Below are positions 42,811 to 50,013 of a DNA stretch of 53,120 bases, piece after piece. The notes beneath the pieces are model-generated. The model ran no database searches. It was not told the DNA's origin and saw nothing but the letters and a program-made list of their open reading frames with translations. Numbering within the stretch: the stretch's first letter is position 1; every line of letters starts with the position of its first letter. Made by a program: the position numbers and the translations under genes. The DNA comes from Clostridiales bacterium (GTDB lineage Bacteria > Bacillota > Clostridia > Saccharofermentanales > Saccharofermentanaceae): positions 1-53,120 of the forward strand of contig JAFZBN010000009.1 of the NCBI GenBank assembly GCA_017561715.1. Reading direction: 5' to 3'.

Positions 42811-44021
42811 GTATTTTCTTCCTCCTCAGTATCTTCCTCTTCTTCGATATAAACGACCTGGTCGATCCCGTGCTCTTCGGCATAGGCATCGAGTTCTTCC
42901 TCGCTTCGATGTTCCGTGTCGACAATGACCTTATTGCCCATCGCGCGAAGTTCTTTTGCCGTGGCAAAAGCGGCTTTCCTCATGCCATCTCCATCGGCGT
43001 AACCGACGATCGCGTCCACTTCCGAGAACTCGGAGAGCTTGTCCTGACGGCGAAGGGCGGTCAGGCAGAGGTTGATGCCGAGGGAGAATCCGACGGCCTC
43101 GAGGTTTCGACCGAAGTTGCTGATGACCTTGTCGTATCTTCCGCCGCTTAAGATCGGGAAGCCGATCTCGTAGGTAAAGCCCTTGAAGATCATGCCGGTG
43201 TAGTAGTCGAGCGAACGGAGCATACCGAGGTCGACGGAAACGTACTGGATCAGTTCATAATCTTCGAGGACATTGAGGATCTCACGAAGGTTATTGAGTG
43301 CTGCCTTGGAGCGGCTGTTGTTGACCTTGCTGTCGAAGGCGTCAAGTACGTCGTAGGTACCGAACTTATTGGAGATCATGTCGAGGATCTCTTTCGCGTC
43401 ATCGGAAAGGCCCAGTCTCTCGGCGGTCTTTTCGATCCGGACGATATCCTTCTGGTCGATCGCCGTCGAAAGCTCGAGTTCGTCTTCTGCCGAAAGTCCC
43501 CACTCTTCCGCAAGGCCCTTAAAGAAATCCACCTGGCCTACGGAAACCTGAAGGTCCGTGATGCCCGTCGTCAGAACGGACTGGATGCCGAGTGCGATGA
43601 CCTCCGCGTCCGCTTCCGAATTCTGAAGACCCAGAAGCTCAACGCCTGCCTGGGAGAATTCACGGAGCTTTCCGCCGCCGGCCTTCTTGAAGCGGTACAT
43701 GGTCTCGATATAGGAAAGACGAAGCGGGGGCTTCTCATCTTTCAGAAGTGTCGCGGAAAGACGCGCTACCGGGATCGTACCGTCGAAACGCAGAGCGATG
43801 ATACGGCCGTCCATGTCCGTCATCTTAAACATATCTTCCGTCGATACATAGTCTCCGCTGGCGTAGACATCGTAGTATTCGATACCCGGTGTCTCCACCT
43901 CGCTGTAGCCATATCCGGAAAACAGCTCTCTGATGTCTGTCTCAATCTTTCTCTTCGCACTGGCGTCCTGCGGCAGGATGTCGATCACGCCGTCCGGAGT
44001 ATGAAACCGATAATTTCCCAT
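42807..44021 (-). CDS. hisZ: ATP phosphoribosyltransferase regulatory subunit
   Basis: HisRS-like subunit that activates and regulates the short HisG. 404 residues from [20 protein letters not shown], a class II synthetase core ([55 protein letters not shown]). The C-terminal domain, about 100 residues, ends in an acidic run ([12 protein letters not shown]). It also has an apparent anticodon-binding-like segment [20 protein letters not shown], longer than minimal HisZ. The start at 44021 follows GGGAGGA; an upstream ATG is not supported. First gene of the operon. Confidence 0.94.
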   Translation of the reverse strand: MGNYRFHTPDGVIDILPQDASAKRKIETDIRELFSGYGYSEVETPGIEYYDVYASGDYVSTEDMFKMTDMDGRIIALRFDGTIPVARLSATLLKDEKPPLRLSYIETMYRFKKAGGGKLREFSQAGVELLGLQNSEADAEVIALGIQSVLTTGITDLQVSVGQVDFFKGLAEEWGLSAEDELELSTAIDQKDIVRIEKTAERLGLSDDAKEILDMISNKFGTYDVLDAFDSKVNNSRSKAALNNLREILNVLEDYELIQYVSVDLGMLRSLDYYTGMIFKGFTYEIGFPILSGGRYDKVISNFGRNLEAVGFSLGINLCLTALRRQDKLSEFSEVDAIVGYADGDGMRKAAFATAKELRAMGNKVIVDTEHRSEEELDAYAEEHGIDQVVYIEEEEDTEEEENT

Positions 44022-44043
44022 GAGGTAGTCCTCCCTATGTTTT

Positions 44044-44110
44044 TCATATATAATAAACGTGCTGCGCGGAAATGTTTCCCGCTCGAAAAGCACCTTTCCT
44101 CGCGGCACTT
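44044..44110 (-). promoter_or_regulatory. Stem-loop in the his operon leader
   Basis: Within the leader of about 125 bases the minus strand has 14-base arms GTGCCGCGAGGAAA and TTTCCGCGCAGCAC that pair with two mismatches around a 22-base loop. No U-tract follows, and no His-rich leader peptide or T-box stem I is present. Confidence 0.55.
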
Positions 44111-44151
44111 TATCGCTTTATCTCATTAAAGTGATAAAATACCATGTGTGT

Positions 44152-44180
44152 ATTGTATGCGAGGTACCACTATTTGTCAA
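44152..44180 (-). promoter_or_regulatory. his operon promoter
   Basis: Minus strand: TTGACA (44175-44180), 17 bases, TACAAT (44152-44157). Confidence 0.82.
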
Positions 44181-44201
44181 GGCAAACTCGTATATTCGCG
44201 G

Positions 44202-44207
44202 TATAAT
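44202..44207 (+). promoter_or_regulatory. -10 box of the DUF1294 gene
   Basis: TATAAT 30 bases before the start, with GGGGTG as ribosome binding site; no good -35 at the usual distance. It is divergent from the his promoter. Confidence 0.45.
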
Positions 44208-44237
44208 GTAAAAGGCATGTAAAAAAGGGGTGTAAAG

Positions 44238-44561
44238 ATGGCAGACAAAGTGAAATTCATTTTTCAATTCATTTATGAGTACAATACCTTTTTCCTGGTA
44301 TTCTTCTTACTGATGAATCTTATTACGTTTGCCCTTTTCCATTCCGACAAAAGAAAGGCGGAAAAGAACTCTTTCCGTATCCCCGAACGCGACCTTCTCG
44401 GCTTTTCGGCATGTTTCGGCGCGCTCGGCGGCTGCCTCGGCATGATCCTTTTTCACCATAAGACAAGAAAACCGAAATTCTTTATCCTGCTCCCGCTGTT
44501 TGCGATCATTCATCTGATGCTGATCAATCTGATCTTTAACTGGGGCCCGAAAGGAACCTGA
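44238..44561 (+). CDS. DUF1294 membrane protein
   Basis: 107 residues with three predicted helices: FFLVFFLLMNLITFALFHSD, a central region with RIPERDLLGFSACFGALGG, and FFILLPLFAIIHLMLINLIF at the end. The motif DKRKAEKNSFRIPERDLL is the hallmark of DUF1294 proteins, whose function is unknown. It precedes a YfcE-like gene by five bases, forming a two-gene operon. Confidence 0.92.
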   Translation: MADKVKFIFQFIYEYNTFFLVFFLLMNLITFALFHSDKRKAEKNSFRIPERDLLGFSACFGALGGCLGMILFHHKTRKPKFFILLPLFAIIHLMLINLIFNWGPKGT

Positions 44562-44566
44562 AATCT

Positions 44567-45112
44567 ATGAAATACTTTGTTGCTTCCGATATCCACGGGT
44601 ACCCGGGATACTGCGAAAAGATCCTAGCTGCCTACGATAAAGAGCAGGCCGACCGCCTCGTTCTTCTCGGCGACATTCTTTACTTCGGGCCGAGAAATCC
44701 GCTTCACCCGAACTACGACCCGAAGGGCGTCATCGCACTTCTTAACAAACGCAAAGACGAGCTTTTATGTGTCCGCGGCAACTGTGATTCCGATGTGGAC
44801 CAGATGGTGCTGGATTTCCCGATCATGGCGGACTACGCCATCCTTTCCCTGGGAAAAAGACTCGTCTATATGACGCATGGTCACGTTTGGAATCCTTCGC
44901 ATCTTCCGCCGATGAAAAAAGGCGACATCCTTCTTACCGGTCATACGCACGTGGTCGCCTGTGAGGAACTCCCCGAAGGGATCCTGTATCTCAATCCCGG
45001 ATCTCCTTCTTATCCGAAGCTGGACACGCACCGCGGCTATCTGATCCTGACTGATGAAAAAGCAGTTTTCAAAGACCTGGACGGTAACATCAAGATCGAA
45101 AAGAATCTCTGA
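44567..45112 (+). CDS. yfcE: YfcE/MJ0936-family metallophosphodiesterase
   Basis: 181 residues. The metallophosphoesterase motifs are in order: ASDIHGYPG, VLLGDILYFGP, VRGNCDSDVD, THGHVWNP and LTGHTHV. Proteins of this family hydrolyse phosphodiesters in vitro with Mn2+; the physiological substrate is not settled. Second gene of the operon with the DUF1294 protein; a strong bidirectional terminator follows. Confidence 0.94.
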   Translation: MKYFVASDIHGYPGYCEKILAAYDKEQADRLVLLGDILYFGPRNPLHPNYDPKGVIALLNKRKDELLCVRGNCDSDVDQMVLDFPIMADYAILSLGKRLVYMTHGHVWNPSHLPPMKKGDILLTGHTHVVACEELPEGILYLNPGSPSYPKLDTHRGYLILTDEKAVFKDLDGNIKIEKNL

Positions 45113-45145
45113 CGGATCGACAAAAACGGAAATAAAGGCAAAAAC

Positions 45146-45202
45146 AAAAGAACCTGACGGCGCCTGCGAGCCTTGCGAGGTGAAGCGCCAAAAGGTTCTT
45201 TT
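45146..45202. terminator. Bidirectional terminator
   Basis: AAAAGAACCT/AGGTTCTTTT outer stem with a GGCGC/GCGCC inner stem and T-runs on the plus strand (TTTTTGTTTTTT) and, shorter, on the minus strand. It separates the YfcE gene from the dCMP deaminase gene. Confidence 0.88.
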
Positions 45203-45265
45203 TGTTTTTTCGATATTATTGTGTTTGCCGATCCGTAATTTCAATTGCCGACAAAGATCTTTGTC

Positions 45266-45754
45266 TTAGTATCCGCGCTTTCCTTCGAGTGACTCGTCGT
45301 TATCGATCCAGTCCTGAACGTCGACTTCTCTGTACTCGTTCTTGTTGTCACGGACGATGACCTTATCGATTCCCGCATTGATGATCATTCTCTTACAAAG
45401 AGAGCAGGAATTGGATTTCGCGATATATTCTTTCGTCTTTGCGTCATATCCGGAAAGGTACATCGTCGCGCCGATCATCTTGTCGCGTGAAGCGGAGATG
45501 ATCGCGTTCTGCTCCGCGTGAACGCTTCTGCAGAGCTCGTATCTTTCTCCTCTCGGGATCTGAAGTTCTTCTCTGATGCAGGTTCCGAGGTCCGAGCAGT
45601 TCTTTCTTCCTCTCGGAGCGCCTACATAGCCTGTGGAGATGACTTCATCGTTCTTTACGATAACGGCACCGTAGTGTCTTCTTAAACAAGTACTTCTCTG
45701 AGCGACTACCTCGGCAAGATCCAGATAGTAATTGACTTTATCTCTTCTTTCCAT
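45266..45754 (-). CDS. dCMP deaminase (ComEB-like)
   Basis: Converts dCMP to dUMP for thymidylate synthesis. 162 residues with the zinc motif SVHAEQNAIISASRD (His and the proton-shuttling Glu) and the two zinc Cys in NSCSLCKRMIINAG. Additional Cys/His residues near CLRRHYGAVIV and CSDLGTCIREE match the ComEB form. It begins six bases after the stop of the collagen-like surface protein gene, an unexpected partner. Confidence 0.94.
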   Translation of the reverse strand: MERRDKVNYYLDLAEVVAQRSTCLRRHYGAVIVKNDEVISTGYVGAPRGRKNCSDLGTCIREELQIPRGERYELCRSVHAEQNAIISASRDKMIGATMYLSGYDAKTKEYIAKSNSCSLCKRMIINAGIDKVIVRDNKNEYREVDVQDWIDNDESLEGKRGY

Positions 45755-45760
45755 CCGGTC

Positions 45761-47275
45761 TTATACCTCTACGACCGTTACGATGGCATTATAGCCGGGG
45801 GATACGGTTACAGTATGTGCCGCATCATCACCGTCGACCAGGAAGGATGCACAATAAGATGCTACGAAAGGAGTGTAGCCCAAAGACAGATCGTTCTCAT
45901 CGATCGGCGTTCCTGCAAGCCACGTTCCGCCGACGATCTTTCCGGCAAATTCCGCTTGAGCCGAGACCTGACTGCCGGTAGCGTTCTGGCCTGCGACCGT
46001 GATCGTGACCTGATACTTCTTTCCGCTGACGAGCGTCTTGGATTGACCTCCGGCCAGAGTTACGGCATCCTTCGTATTTGTGGTTATACCGAGATCCGGA
46101 GCCGCGCAAAGTCTCTGCCATTCTGTATCGGCAGCACCCTTTGGCTTCCACTGGATCTGATCTTCATATGTCGCAGTCCAGTTCGGATCTGTCGGCGGAT
46201 TTCCGGCAGCATCATCGATCGCGACATTCTTTACCAGCTGCAGATCGATATCTGCGGCAAGGTTACCGGTTTCACCCTTGATATCGGTAAGTGCGACGAT
46301 CTCCGTCCAATCCGTATCCGGAGCCAGGGAATACTTCCATTCGATTCCCGTTGCGCCCTTTCTGAGTTCGACCTTATCGCCCGTAAGAGAAGCGACCGAT
46401 ACGATAGTTCTCCAGGCAGTACTGTCCTCAGTAGTATATTTCCATTTGATGTTTGTTCCGTCGTTCTCGATCTCGACATCTTTACCATTGGCACCTGTCA
46501 GTTCAGTGATCGTAGCCACTGTTCCCTGCCAATCCGTGTCACCTTCATACTTCCACTGGATCAGGTCACCGTTTCTTGCGATAACGACCGCTTTACCCGG
46601 ATCACCCTTCGGACCCTGCTCACCCGGAATACCCGTCGGACCGTCTGCACCCTTCAAAGAAGCGATCGATACGATCGAATGCCAGGATGCTTCCGAATCA
46701 CCTCTGTATCTCCAGGAGATCGTTCCGCCGACAACGCCGAACTCGACCGGACGTCCGTCAGTTCCCTGAAGCGAAGAGACCGTCAGGAGAGACTTCCAAT
46801 CGTCACTTCCTACATATCTCCACTGGAGAACTCCGTTGTTATTTTTGATCTCTACTTCGCGTCCGTCAGCACCGGTATCACCTTTAGGACCCTGAATACC
46901 CTGCGGACCCTGAGCACCCTGAGCACCCGTAGCACCTGTAGCACCGGTATCACCCTTCTGACCTGCCAAAGAGGAAGAAGGCATGATGTTTACCCATTCT
47001 CCGTCGGAATTCTTGTACTGGATGTATCCGTCATCGGACTCACGGAAATCCGGGTCTTCACCAGAATCCTGAAGCGCGCTGACCGGCATGAACTCTTTCC
47101 ATGCGTCTTCGTCCTCGCCCTTATAGCGATAAACAACAACGCCATTGATCTTATCGAATTCCATCTGACGATCTTCGACCTTGGCGTTTTTGGAGAAGTA
47201 TACATAAATACCCGCAGCGCCGACGACGCCGAGGCAAACGATACATGCGATAATGATTTTTACTGAGTCCCTCAT
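45761..47275 (-). CDS. Collagen-like surface protein with Trp-rich modules
   Basis: 504 residues. The N-terminal helix VKIIIACIVCLGVVGAAGIY anchors the protein in the membrane. The body alternates about seven modules of 35-40 residues of the type 'VEI..NGxIxWKYxGDxxWxxIVSxASLxG' with two collagen-like Gly-X-Y stretches: about 11 triplets (from GQKGDTGATGATGAQ) and about seven (GADGPTGIPGEQGPK). A Gly/Thr-rich beta domain ends the protein. An ATG at 47275 is chosen over the upstream GTG because AGGGAG is properly spaced. Similar Gly-X-Y proteins occur on Clostridia spores, and in phage tails; here no phage genes are near. Confidence 0.9.
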   Translation of the reverse strand: MRDSVKIIIACIVCLGVVGAAGIYVYFSKNAKVEDRQMEFDKINGVVVYRYKGEDEDAWKEFMPVSALQDSGEDPDFRESDDGYIQYKNSDGEWVNIMPSSSLAGQKGDTGATGATGAQGAQGPQGIQGPKGDTGADGREVEIKNNNGVLQWRYVGSDDWKSLLTVSSLQGTDGRPVEFGVVGGTISWRYRGDSEASWHSIVSIASLKGADGPTGIPGEQGPKGDPGKAVVIARNGDLIQWKYEGDTDWQGTVATITELTGANGKDVEIENDGTNIKWKYTTEDSTAWRTIVSVASLTGDKVELRKGATGIEWKYSLAPDTDWTEIVALTDIKGETGNLAADIDLQLVKNVAIDDAAGNPPTDPNWTATYEDQIQWKPKGAADTEWQRLCAAPDLGITTNTKDAVTLAGGQSKTLVSGKKYQVTITVAGQNATGSQVSAQAEFAGKIVGGTWLAGTPIDENDLSLGYTPFVASYCASFLVDGDDAAHTVTVSPGYNAIVTVVEV

Positions 47276-47340
47276 AAGCCCGAACACTCCCTAAATTAAC
47301 TCAATATACATTGTAATATAACCATCTCTATGTGAAAAGC

Positions 47341-47374
47341 ACTTTTCTAAAATTCATTTGTATTTTTAGAAAGT
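47341..47374 (-). terminator. AT-rich hairpin after rlmH
   Basis: ACTTTTCTAAAA/TTTTAGAAAGT arms with one bulge, 20 bases after the rlmH stop, followed on the minus strand by GCTTTTC. It is a weak candidate for the end of the wal operon. Confidence 0.45.
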
Positions 47375-47393
47375 TTCTTTTCCGTCCTTTTGC

Positions 47394-47858
47394 TCACTTA
47401 TGGTATTTTTCTCCGAAATGGATCTTAAAAGCGCGGTATACCTGCTCCAGAATGATCAGCCTGGTCATCTGGTGCGTAAATGTCATGGGGGAAAGACAGA
47501 GTCTTTCGTTGGCTCTAGCCACCAGTTCGGGAGAAAGACCGTTGGACCCGCCAATGATTAATACAAGCTCGGCTCCGCCCTTTTCAAAACCTGCGATCAC
47601 ATGCTCGGACCACTCTTCGGAAGTCATTTCTTTTCCGTGAAGGTCCAGTACGATCACGTACGCGTTCGGTTTGATCCGGGAAAGGATCCTCTTTCCTTCC
47701 TGATCGAGCGCCTGGCTTTCGGGGATCGAGTCCGGCGCGTCAGGAACTTCGATGATCTCAACTGATGTGTATTTCGACAGGCGCTTGGTATACTCGGCGA
47801 TCCCGTCATTGAGCCACTTTTCCTTGATTTTTCCCGCGCAGACGATCTGAAGCTTCAT
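47394..47858 (-). CDS. rlmH: 23S rRNA pseudouridine-1915 N3-methyltransferase
   Basis: SPOUT methyltransferase that modifies helix 69 of 23S rRNA. 154 residues: MKLQIVCAGKIKEKWLNDGI, the SAM knot IGGSNGLSPELVARANERL, and MTFTHQMTRLIILEQVYRAF at the end. Its start overlaps the walJ stop by four bases; rlmH near the wal genes is common in Firmicutes. Confidence 0.96.
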   Translation of the reverse strand: MKLQIVCAGKIKEKWLNDGIAEYTKRLSKYTSVEIIEVPDAPDSIPESQALDQEGKRILSRIKPNAYVIVLDLHGKEMTSEEWSEHVIAGFEKGGAELVLIIGGSNGLSPELVARANERLCLSPMTFTHQMTRLIILEQVYRAFKIHFGEKYHK

Positions 47859-48691
47859 AAGACATCTCCTAAGACCAGAGGCTCTGTCGGAACATAGCGG
47901 TTGGCGATCCGCAGCGTAAAGTCTCGGTCGCGCACCAGTTCCTCATCCTGCAATGCCCGTACGACGGTTCTTTCCGCGACTTGAGGAAGATTGTTTTCTT
48001 TACTTAGATGTCCGAGGATAAAGTGACGTGTTCCGGCCTTACAGAGAGCTGCAATAGTGCTTGCGCAGTCGTCATTACAGAGATGGCCGTAGTTTCCGTC
48101 GATCCTCTTTTTCAGATAGTACGGATATTCACCGTTCCAGAGCATGTCTTTATCGTAGTTGGCCTCAAGAAGGATCCCTTCGCAGCCGCGAAGATGTTCG
48201 AAGATCGTAGGCGTCATGTATCCGATATCCGTCGCGATCGCCGCTTTGTGGGATTTCGTAGAAAAACAGTAGCCGCAGGATCCGGAAGTGTCGTGAGGTG
48301 TGGAAAAAGCAACGATCCCGAGATTACCGATCATAAACTCTTCCTCCGGAATGACTTCGTTATCCAGGCTCGGAAGATGCGGCTTTTTTTCTGCCGCGTG
48401 AATGCCCGACCAGGTGTCTTTCGTGGCATAGATCGGGATGGAGAATTTTCTTGTAAATACATCCAGTCCGGAGATATGGTCGCTGTGATCGTGCGTGATC
48501 AGGATCGCCGACAGATCAAACGGATTGATCCGGACGATATTCAGTGCTTCCACGATCTTCTTGCAGTTCATGCCGGCATCGACAAGAACAAGCGTATCCG
48601 CGGACGATACCAGGATGGCATTTCCGCTGGACCCCGAAAAGAGAGGTGTAATCGTGATCGTCTGAGAATTAGGTTCCGCAGCCATGATCAT
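47855..48691 (-). CDS. walJ: WalJ/YycJ-like metallo-beta-lactamase-fold hydrolase
   Basis: 278 residues. The metal site is HDHSDHISGL (THDHSDH) with the further His and Asp in FSTPHDTSG, ATDIGYMT, and HLSKENNLPQ. Family members sit in wal operons and are linked to coordination of cell division and DNA replication, probably as nucleases; the substrate is not clear. It is translationally coupled to murA and rlmH (four-base overlaps). Confidence 0.93.
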   Translation of the reverse strand: MIMAAEPNSQTITITPLFSGSSGNAILVSSADTLVLVDAGMNCKKIVEALNIVRINPFDLSAILITHDHSDHISGLDVFTRKFSIPIYATKDTWSGIHAAEKKPHLPSLDNEVIPEEEFMIGNLGIVAFSTPHDTSGSCGYCFSTKSHKAAIATDIGYMTPTIFEHLRGCEGILLEANYDKDMLWNGEYPYYLKKRIDGNYGHLCNDDCASTIAALCKAGTRHFILGHLSKENNLPQVAERTVVRALQDEELVRDRDFTLRIANRYVPTEPLVLGDVL

Positions 48692-49998
48692 TCGTCGCCG
48701 TCCGAAACGACATGGTCCTCATCATCCGGCACGTGGTCGATCTCGGCGCCGACAGCGCGGAGTTTTTCCACGATCTTCTCGTAGCCGCGTTCGATGCGGT
48801 TTGCGCATTTGATCGTCGTGACGCCATCTGCGGCAAGTCCGGCAAGCACCATCGCGGCGCCGGCACGAAGATCCAGCGCGGCCACTTTCGCGCCACAGAA
48901 CTGAACCGGTCCGTTAACGAGCGCGATTCGCTCCATGACCGTGATCGAAGCACCCATCGACTGCAGTTCCGGGATGTACTGGAAACGGTTGTCCCAGACA
49001 TTTTCGTGCATACGGCTCAGGCCATGCGCCTGACACAAAAGCACCGTCGCCTGCGGCTGAAGGTCCGTCGGGAATCCCGGATACGGGCGTGTCTTAAAGT
49101 TTGTCGGCTCGAGCTCCACGTCATCATCGATGGAGACGCGGATCCAGTCATCACCCTGGTCAATATTGAAGCCCATTTCAAGCATCTTCACCGTCAGCGG
49201 TTCCATATGCTTCGGAATGAGGTTATGGATCGTTACATCGCCGCGCGTTACGGCAGCCGCGATCATGTAGGTTCCGGCCTCGATCTGGTCCGGAATGACG
49301 GAATAGGAATATCCGCCCGGAAGTACCGGAACGCCTCTGACACGGATCGTATCGGTACCTGCGCCTTTGATATCAGCGCCCATGGCGTTAAGGAAGTTGG
49401 CAACGTCAACGATGTGCGGTTCTTTTGCCGCGTTCTCGATGACCGTTGTGCCGTTCGCTTTCGTCGCCGCCAGCATCAGGTTGATCGTCGCGCCTACACT
49501 GACCACATCGAGGAAGATATGCGCGCCTTTCAGCTCTTCTGCCACGATGCGGATGATACCGTCACGGATATCGGTGGCTCTCGTACCCTGAGCGCCCATC
49601 TTGCGGAAACCCTTCAGGTGAAGGTCGATAGGTCTTGTTCCGAAATTACATCCGCCCGGCATGTACATCGTTGCTTTTCTAAAGCGCGTCAAAAGAGTGC
49701 CCAGCAGATAGTAAGACGCACGGATATTCTTTACCTTCGGATGTGTGGCTTCAAATGTATTGATGTTCGTAGGATCGATCTCATAGATCCCTTCACCGCA
49801 AGGTGTGATCTTGGCACCGATGGTCTCGCAGATCTCGAGCATCGCCTGGACATCAACGATATCCGGAACATTCTCGATCTTGCATGGTCCGTCGAGCATC
49901 ATTGCCGCGGCGAGGATGCCGAGAACGGCATTTTTACTGCCGCTGATGTTGATATCTCCCTGCAGTCTCTTTCCCCCTACGATGCGATAACTGGTCAT
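48688..49998 (-). CDS. murA: UDP-GlcNAc 1-carboxyvinyltransferase
   Basis: First committed step of peptidoglycan synthesis, transferring enolpyruvate from PEP to UDP-GlcNAc in the cytoplasm; the fosfomycin target. 436 residues with GGKRLQGDINISGSKNAVLG and the catalytic Cys (equivalent to Cys115) in MPGGCNFGTRPIDLH. The C terminus carries about 20 extra acidic residues (VPDDEDHVVSDGDE). It sits between walK and walJ, where walH and walI would be found in Bacillus. Confidence 0.97.
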   Translation of the reverse strand: MTSYRIVGGKRLQGDINISGSKNAVLGILAAAMMLDGPCKIENVPDIVDVQAMLEICETIGAKITPCGEGIYEIDPTNINTFEATHPKVKNIRASYYLLGTLLTRFRKATMYMPGGCNFGTRPIDLHLKGFRKMGAQGTRATDIRDGIIRIVAEELKGAHIFLDVVSVGATINLMLAATKANGTTVIENAAKEPHIVDVANFLNAMGADIKGAGTDTIRVRGVPVLPGGYSYSVIPDQIEAGTYMIAAAVTRGDVTIHNLIPKHMEPLTVKMLEMGFNIDQGDDWIRVSIDDDVELEPTNFKTRPYPGFPTDLQPQATVLLCQAHGLSRMHENVWDNRFQYIPELQSMGASITVMERIALVNGPVQFCGAKVAALDLRAGAAMVLAGLAADGVTTIKCANRIERGYEKIVEKLRAVGAEIDHVPDDEDHVVSDGDE

Positions 49999-50013
49999 AT
50001 GTTTTTCCCCTCT

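Noticed and set aside
44110..44145. Short leader ORF before hisZ (MVFYHFNEIKR) as a histidine attenuator peptide.
   Set aside because: Only one His codon, no good ribosome binding site, and no terminator after it.
44158..44174. Minus-strand AGTGGTACCTCGC resembles the T-box sequence GGTGGNACCGCG ahead of the his operon.
   Set aside because: It lies between the -35 and -10 boxes of the his promoter; the stem I and specifier that a T-box needs would have to lie inside the opposite gene, and no terminator/antiterminator pair follows.
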